A DNA stretch of 64,000 bases from Bugulina stolonifera. Taxonomy: Eukaryota; Bryozoa; Gymnolaemata; Cheilostomatida; Bugulidae. The DNA is taken from NCBI GenBank assembly GCA_935421135.1, contig OW285193.1:16788099-16852098 (forward strand), in the 5' to 3' direction. Below, one piece after another: positions 59,772 to 64,000 of the stretch. A program made the position numbers and the translations under genes. A model generated the notes under the pieces. It ran no database searches and was not told the origin of the DNA. It was given only the letters and a program-made list of their open reading frames with translations. Position 1 is the stretch's first letter, and every line of letters begins with the position of its first letter.

Positions 59772-62700
59772 ATCTGCAACTCTCAAGTTAGAACGTTCAG
59801 TAGAAATGACTAACACTTTGCAGAGATTCCCCTTAATATACTTTCGCCGTGCTCCAGAGGTAAATGACAAAGACTAATTAGCAGACTGAGTACTAATCCT
59901 GCCAGTGCTATTGTAAATGATATTCTAAAGTAAATTCTAACTCCTATACACTTTGCTAACCTGCCTGTAAGAATTGATTGATGATTTTGGTACTCATATT
60001 CTTAATAAACGTTCATCAAGTATAAAGTTGCGAAATTTCTCTAATAATATCTTTATATGAATTTACATAATCGCATGAACTCAGTTGAATGACTTTCACA
60101 CCTGTTAACTTGGACAAACTTTGTACTATTTTATCATAAGCCAACGAAAGTATCAATTTTTTGTAAAATTGCATAAACGATATTCTTATTGTTAATTTTT
60201 TTGCCCTACTGGTAATAATAAGGATGAATCTACCTAGCTATCAAGTAAATACCCACTATGTGTGCCATGATTGTTTCCATCTCTCCTTCCTTGGGTGCTT
60301 GGTTTTCTCATTGATTACTTGTTTAATTTGATTTGGTGCAGCCATTTTAAAATTTCAACACAGGAGTTAAAGTTAAGAAGTTCTTGGGAATTAATGTTAG
60401 CGCACCACAGCACCACATGCCATACATGGTCTTGACATATTATGTGTGTACATGTATATACAATATATTATGAGATATACATGTACAGTTGCAAACGAGT
60501 TACGAACATCGGAATGATTTAGATTTTAAAAACGAAGTAAAATGCAGTAGTGCGCACTCCTAAGATATTTTTGTCAGACGAGTGATTTTATTGGCTTAGG
60601 GATATGATAAAGACAACTAGTATTTTTACAAAATATTCAATAAAAATCAAGTTTATCGGCTACAAGTGTAACAACTATTCTACTTGAAGAAAATAATAAA
60701 ATTTTTAAAACATCCATGAAACTTCTCATTGCTACAGAATTACTAATTGGAGAATGCTTGACACAGCCTTATATAGCACAACAAAGATTGCCTTAGATTA
60801 ATTTAATGGCGACTTGCATACCTAAAATTAATTGAGAACATTTAAATTGCAAGCAAAATAACGGCAGTGGTGACGATCTAATCATGTTATGTGAAACCTG
60901 CCATAGAAACAAGGTATTAAACATACCGGATGCCTTCTTCCTATACTGGCATATAACTGATATTTGCGGCCAAAAATGCACCTGTGCTGCGGTGCGAGAT
61001 GGTTATGTAACAATAAAAATATGCGTTTTCCATCTCAGTGTTGTAGAACAGAGCATGATTCAGATAGAATGACCTTGCAAAATTTTCAAAACCTGCAGAG
61101 GGTAGGTGCCAAGTAGAGCGCTTGTGCATAATTATATAATAACATCAGTGCATGGGAAATTAGCTGAAAACTGACAACTTGCCCACATAAACTATTTGAG
61201 TAGCTTACTTACCTACGTATAGATATAAGCAATGCATGTGTTTTTTAACTCAAAAATATTTTGTGTATGTATGAATTCTATTATTTATTACTTACATGTA
61301 CCATTACCATTATTGCATTGCATGAACACAGTATTACCTCATGTAAGTACAGTGATGTCTACATATCATATAACATATAGGTTAAAAAATAAAGTACGTC
61401 AGAGTCATGATAACGTGATAGATTCACATCCCTGCGTTTAAGGGCACGCCATTAACTTTAAATTTGCATCAATATAGCCTGCCCTCACTTATAAATCACC
61501 CGTGAAATGCCTCACTGCTCCATAATCACAAATTGGAGACTGATCAGAAACAAATTGAACATAGCAATGAATGAACTGAACTGTAAAACGGGAGTAACTT
61601 CACCCGTCCATGCCTATCTACTGTAGGTAGACCCCTCTTATATTTCATAATCCTCTTTCATTAATATGTAGTAATTAATTGTATATGCCCAAGATGAATC
61701 GTAGATTGTTTAGAGAGTGGTAATTAGACTATGAAACACATAATCTACAAACTTGAAAAATTGTTGCAAAAAATATTAAAACATTCATAATTAGAATGTA
61801 ATAGTTTAATGAGCTATCCGAATGCAAATTTTAGTAATTAATCAAATAAAACTACATGTAGAATGTCTTCTTATTCTAACATGCTCTGGGTATTCATGAT
61901 GTATGGATAGTGATAAATATAATGTATCTCAAATACAATTAATCATTAATTCACCCAGACATACAATTATGTATTTGAGGGGTCAAACAAATGATATTTA
62001 TAGTTATTATGGTGAAATTATTGTCATTTAATATTGTGGTTTGAACTCAATTTTACAGACTAATAAATTTAATGTGTAACATTAAGGGTTGCCTAACAGT
62101 TGCAAAGAATGCGATATCTTTTATCTTCACTTCACAATGTTAAGAACTACACATTGTACAACACTTGGTAGCAGCAAAAATTCCTTCTTAACCTACAAGC
62201 AGCTACGTGAGAGGCTGATGGAGAATTAACCGTGTCACTTTGCAGTTGGAAAACACAAGTAAATATTTGAAGCGATCAACTCTTTTTCTGTTCACCGAAA
62301 ACATGTAACACAGGAGACCTTTCTTACAACACCTTGTGATGCCCTCTAGCCTATAGGACCTGTCTCCTTCTCTAGGACAAAAAGCTAGCTGTTCCAACAA
62401 CGATTTTTGTACCCAGCAGGAAGTCTATATCAATTTTTACCACCTGCAGTTTAAGTTATTAATTACAAACTGTCCAGTGAGTGTAAATACCTAATAGGCC
62501 AGACTAAATAGTAGATACCAGACTGTAATCTCTTATAATAATATCATTAGGGTGAGCCAGTACCACCAAAGTTGTTAAATGATTATTATTATGTCATAGA
62601 ACTAATTACAGCTTGCACTTGCAGCTAATCACTAGGGGCTAACCCAAACATATATACATTAGATCAATTAAAAAAGACATTATTTAGTAAAATGCACATG

Positions 62701-63477
62701 TACTATGCAATGTACGTTATGTGATATATTATATGTGCATGTACATGTATGTTATGTGTAATGTCATAGCCAATGCTCTATGCCCTATAGTCAAATAGTA
62801 CATGTGTACACAGGTGGTGCTGCACAGATCTATTATTTATGAATAATGAATAAAACAGGTATTATATTATATTATTATTATATTATGTTATATTATAATT
62901 ATTATATTATATTATATATTACATTACATTACTATATTATATTATATCTCATGTAAAAGAAAGTTGTTTTGGAATTAAAATCAACGGCAGGAGCAAGTAT
63001 CTCTGTAAATATATCACATATGAATATTATACCTATATGTATGTGTCATGATGCATAATATAATTGAGAATTGACCAATAAATAGTGAATAATTACATGA
63101 TTGCAGTAGCAGTACATGACTTGTACGTTTAGGCCTACATGTTAATGAATGAATAATAGCTCATACAGGATTTTGCACTAATTATAGTTTGGTGCATTTT
63201 AGGATCACCTGCAAATTTTGTTCCAACAGATGCAATAATTCAAGTTTTGTAGATTTTTTACTAATTTTACAAATGTTATTAATCAGAGTATTATTTTGAT
63301 GCTTCCTGCTCCTAACTCACTGGATCTCTGTGCAGCTTAAAATTTATAGACGTGTAACATGTGGACCTAGATAATACATAGCGTACAATCGTACATGTAG
63401 TATTATATCCAGACCTGGTATTTTACTAGATATCTGCCAATAAGTTATTTTAATGCTGAAATGTATAGACTTTAGGA
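59772..63477. other. Gene-free region
   Basis: Upstream of the membrane-protein gene. I see no coding exon or RNA gene. It contains an AT-only low-complexity run (62860-62950) of TATTA/TATAT repeats. Confidence 0.55.
62860..62950. repeat. AT low-complexity tract
   Basis: Nearly pure A/T with TATTA and ATTACATTAC repeats. Confidence 0.85.
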
Positions 63478-64000
63478 CAGGGATGCCCAAATGTGTTTCT
63501 AAGGGACACAGTGTCCCTTTGCATGGGTTTTGGTGTCCTTTCATCACTTCTCAAATTTTACATGCAAACATATCTTTTGTGGCTGAACGGTGAAAGCAAT
63601 TGCACTGCTCAAACTACAATCAAAAATGCATCCCAATGTTAAAAAATCCCCACATTTGAAAATCTTAAAATATTTTTAGCTGACACAAGTAGATTTCTGT
63701 CAACGATTTAAAATCTACAATAAATTGATAGCCTGATTGACTTAACCACAGTGCCAAGAGATGAAGACACAGTACAGTGGAAAGTCCAGCTACTCCAAAT
63801 TATCTAAAATTACTGTCAAACTGATGACACTCTTTGGTAGCACATTCTTGTGTGAGAGTTTGTTCAGTCATCTGAACTACATCAAAAGCAAAAATCAGAC
63901 AAGACTGACTGACAAACATACCAGGCAGCTACTAAAGGAGACACAGATTTTGAGGATGATACAAGAGAAAGGACAATTCCATGTCACCCACTAATATTGT
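63478..64000 (+). mobile_element. Left end of a hAT transposon, internally shortened, runs off the window
   Basis: Begins with a hAT-like terminus CAGGGATGCCCAAATG. Less than 300 bp later the C-terminal part of a transposase appears in the same direction. A full hAT element would have 1.5-2 kb of coding sequence between, so an internal deletion is likely. The right end is outside the window. Confidence 0.55.
63761..63994 (+). pseudogene. hAT-family transposase C-terminal fragment
   Basis: The stretch LFGSTFLCESLFSHLNYIKS followed by RLTDKHTRQLL matches the C-terminal dimerisation region of hAT-type transposases and of their domesticated relatives (ZBED/GTF2IRD2-like). It ends at TAA 63992-63994. 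The DDE catalytic part is absent upstream, so it is a relic. Confidence 0.75.

Overview
This is a window of nuclear DNA from an animal. It is AT-rich, its genes are split into many short exons with GT-AG introns, and it carries spliceosomal snRNA sequence, a tRNA-derived SINE, hAT-like and Harbinger-like transposon remnants, LTR-like sequences and minisatellites. Two genes are familiar from animals: an exocyst subunit with a PH domain and a DEG/ENaC (ASIC-type) sodium channel. The palindromic motif ACATGTA is scattered everywhere. I cannot name the species; an invertebrate such as a sponge or another early-branching or marine animal fits best. All exon models were read by eye from splice sites, reading phase and protein similarity.

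Layout. (1) 44-13029, minus strand: EXOC8/Exo84. Fourteen coding exons are visible and the 3' end lies beyond the left edge. Two introns contain minisatellites that start at a splice site of this gene: a 35-bp unit at 2110-4690 and a 39-bp unit at 6690-7400. Another intron holds a U2 snRNA gene (9752-10710) split by two tandem insertions. (2) 13030-17378: spacer with an LTR-like element. (3) 17379-38305, minus strand: a complete 16-exon gene for a DEG/ENaC channel of 888 residues. Between the first membrane segment and the cysteine-rich extracellular region it carries a sushi (CCP) domain and a pentraxin/LamG-like domain, followed by a furin-type RVKR site. All six module exons together sit between two phase-1 introns, so the module can be lost or gained without breaking the frame. 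(4) 38306-43559: mostly empty, with one exon-like orphan. (5) 43560-46287, plus strand: an NHL-repeat beta-propeller protein with a hydrophobic tail; its first intron contains a MITE and a SINE. (6) 47076-59771, minus strand: a single-pass membrane protein of 369 residues with a signal peptide and a cytoplasmic tail carrying PPxY and LPxY motifs. One of its introns is about 7.6 kb long and contains a second same-strand gene (52049-53245) for a secreted, histidine-rich 164-residue protein with its own TATA box. (7) 59772-64000: no gene found until the right edge, where an internally shortened hAT transposon begins.

The genes do not form an obvious pathway. The strongest candidate for something undescribed is the DEG/ENaC channel with the inserted sushi plus pentraxin/LamG module. 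Next come the U2 gene with tandem insertions at one target site and the two splice-site minisatellites in EXOC8.
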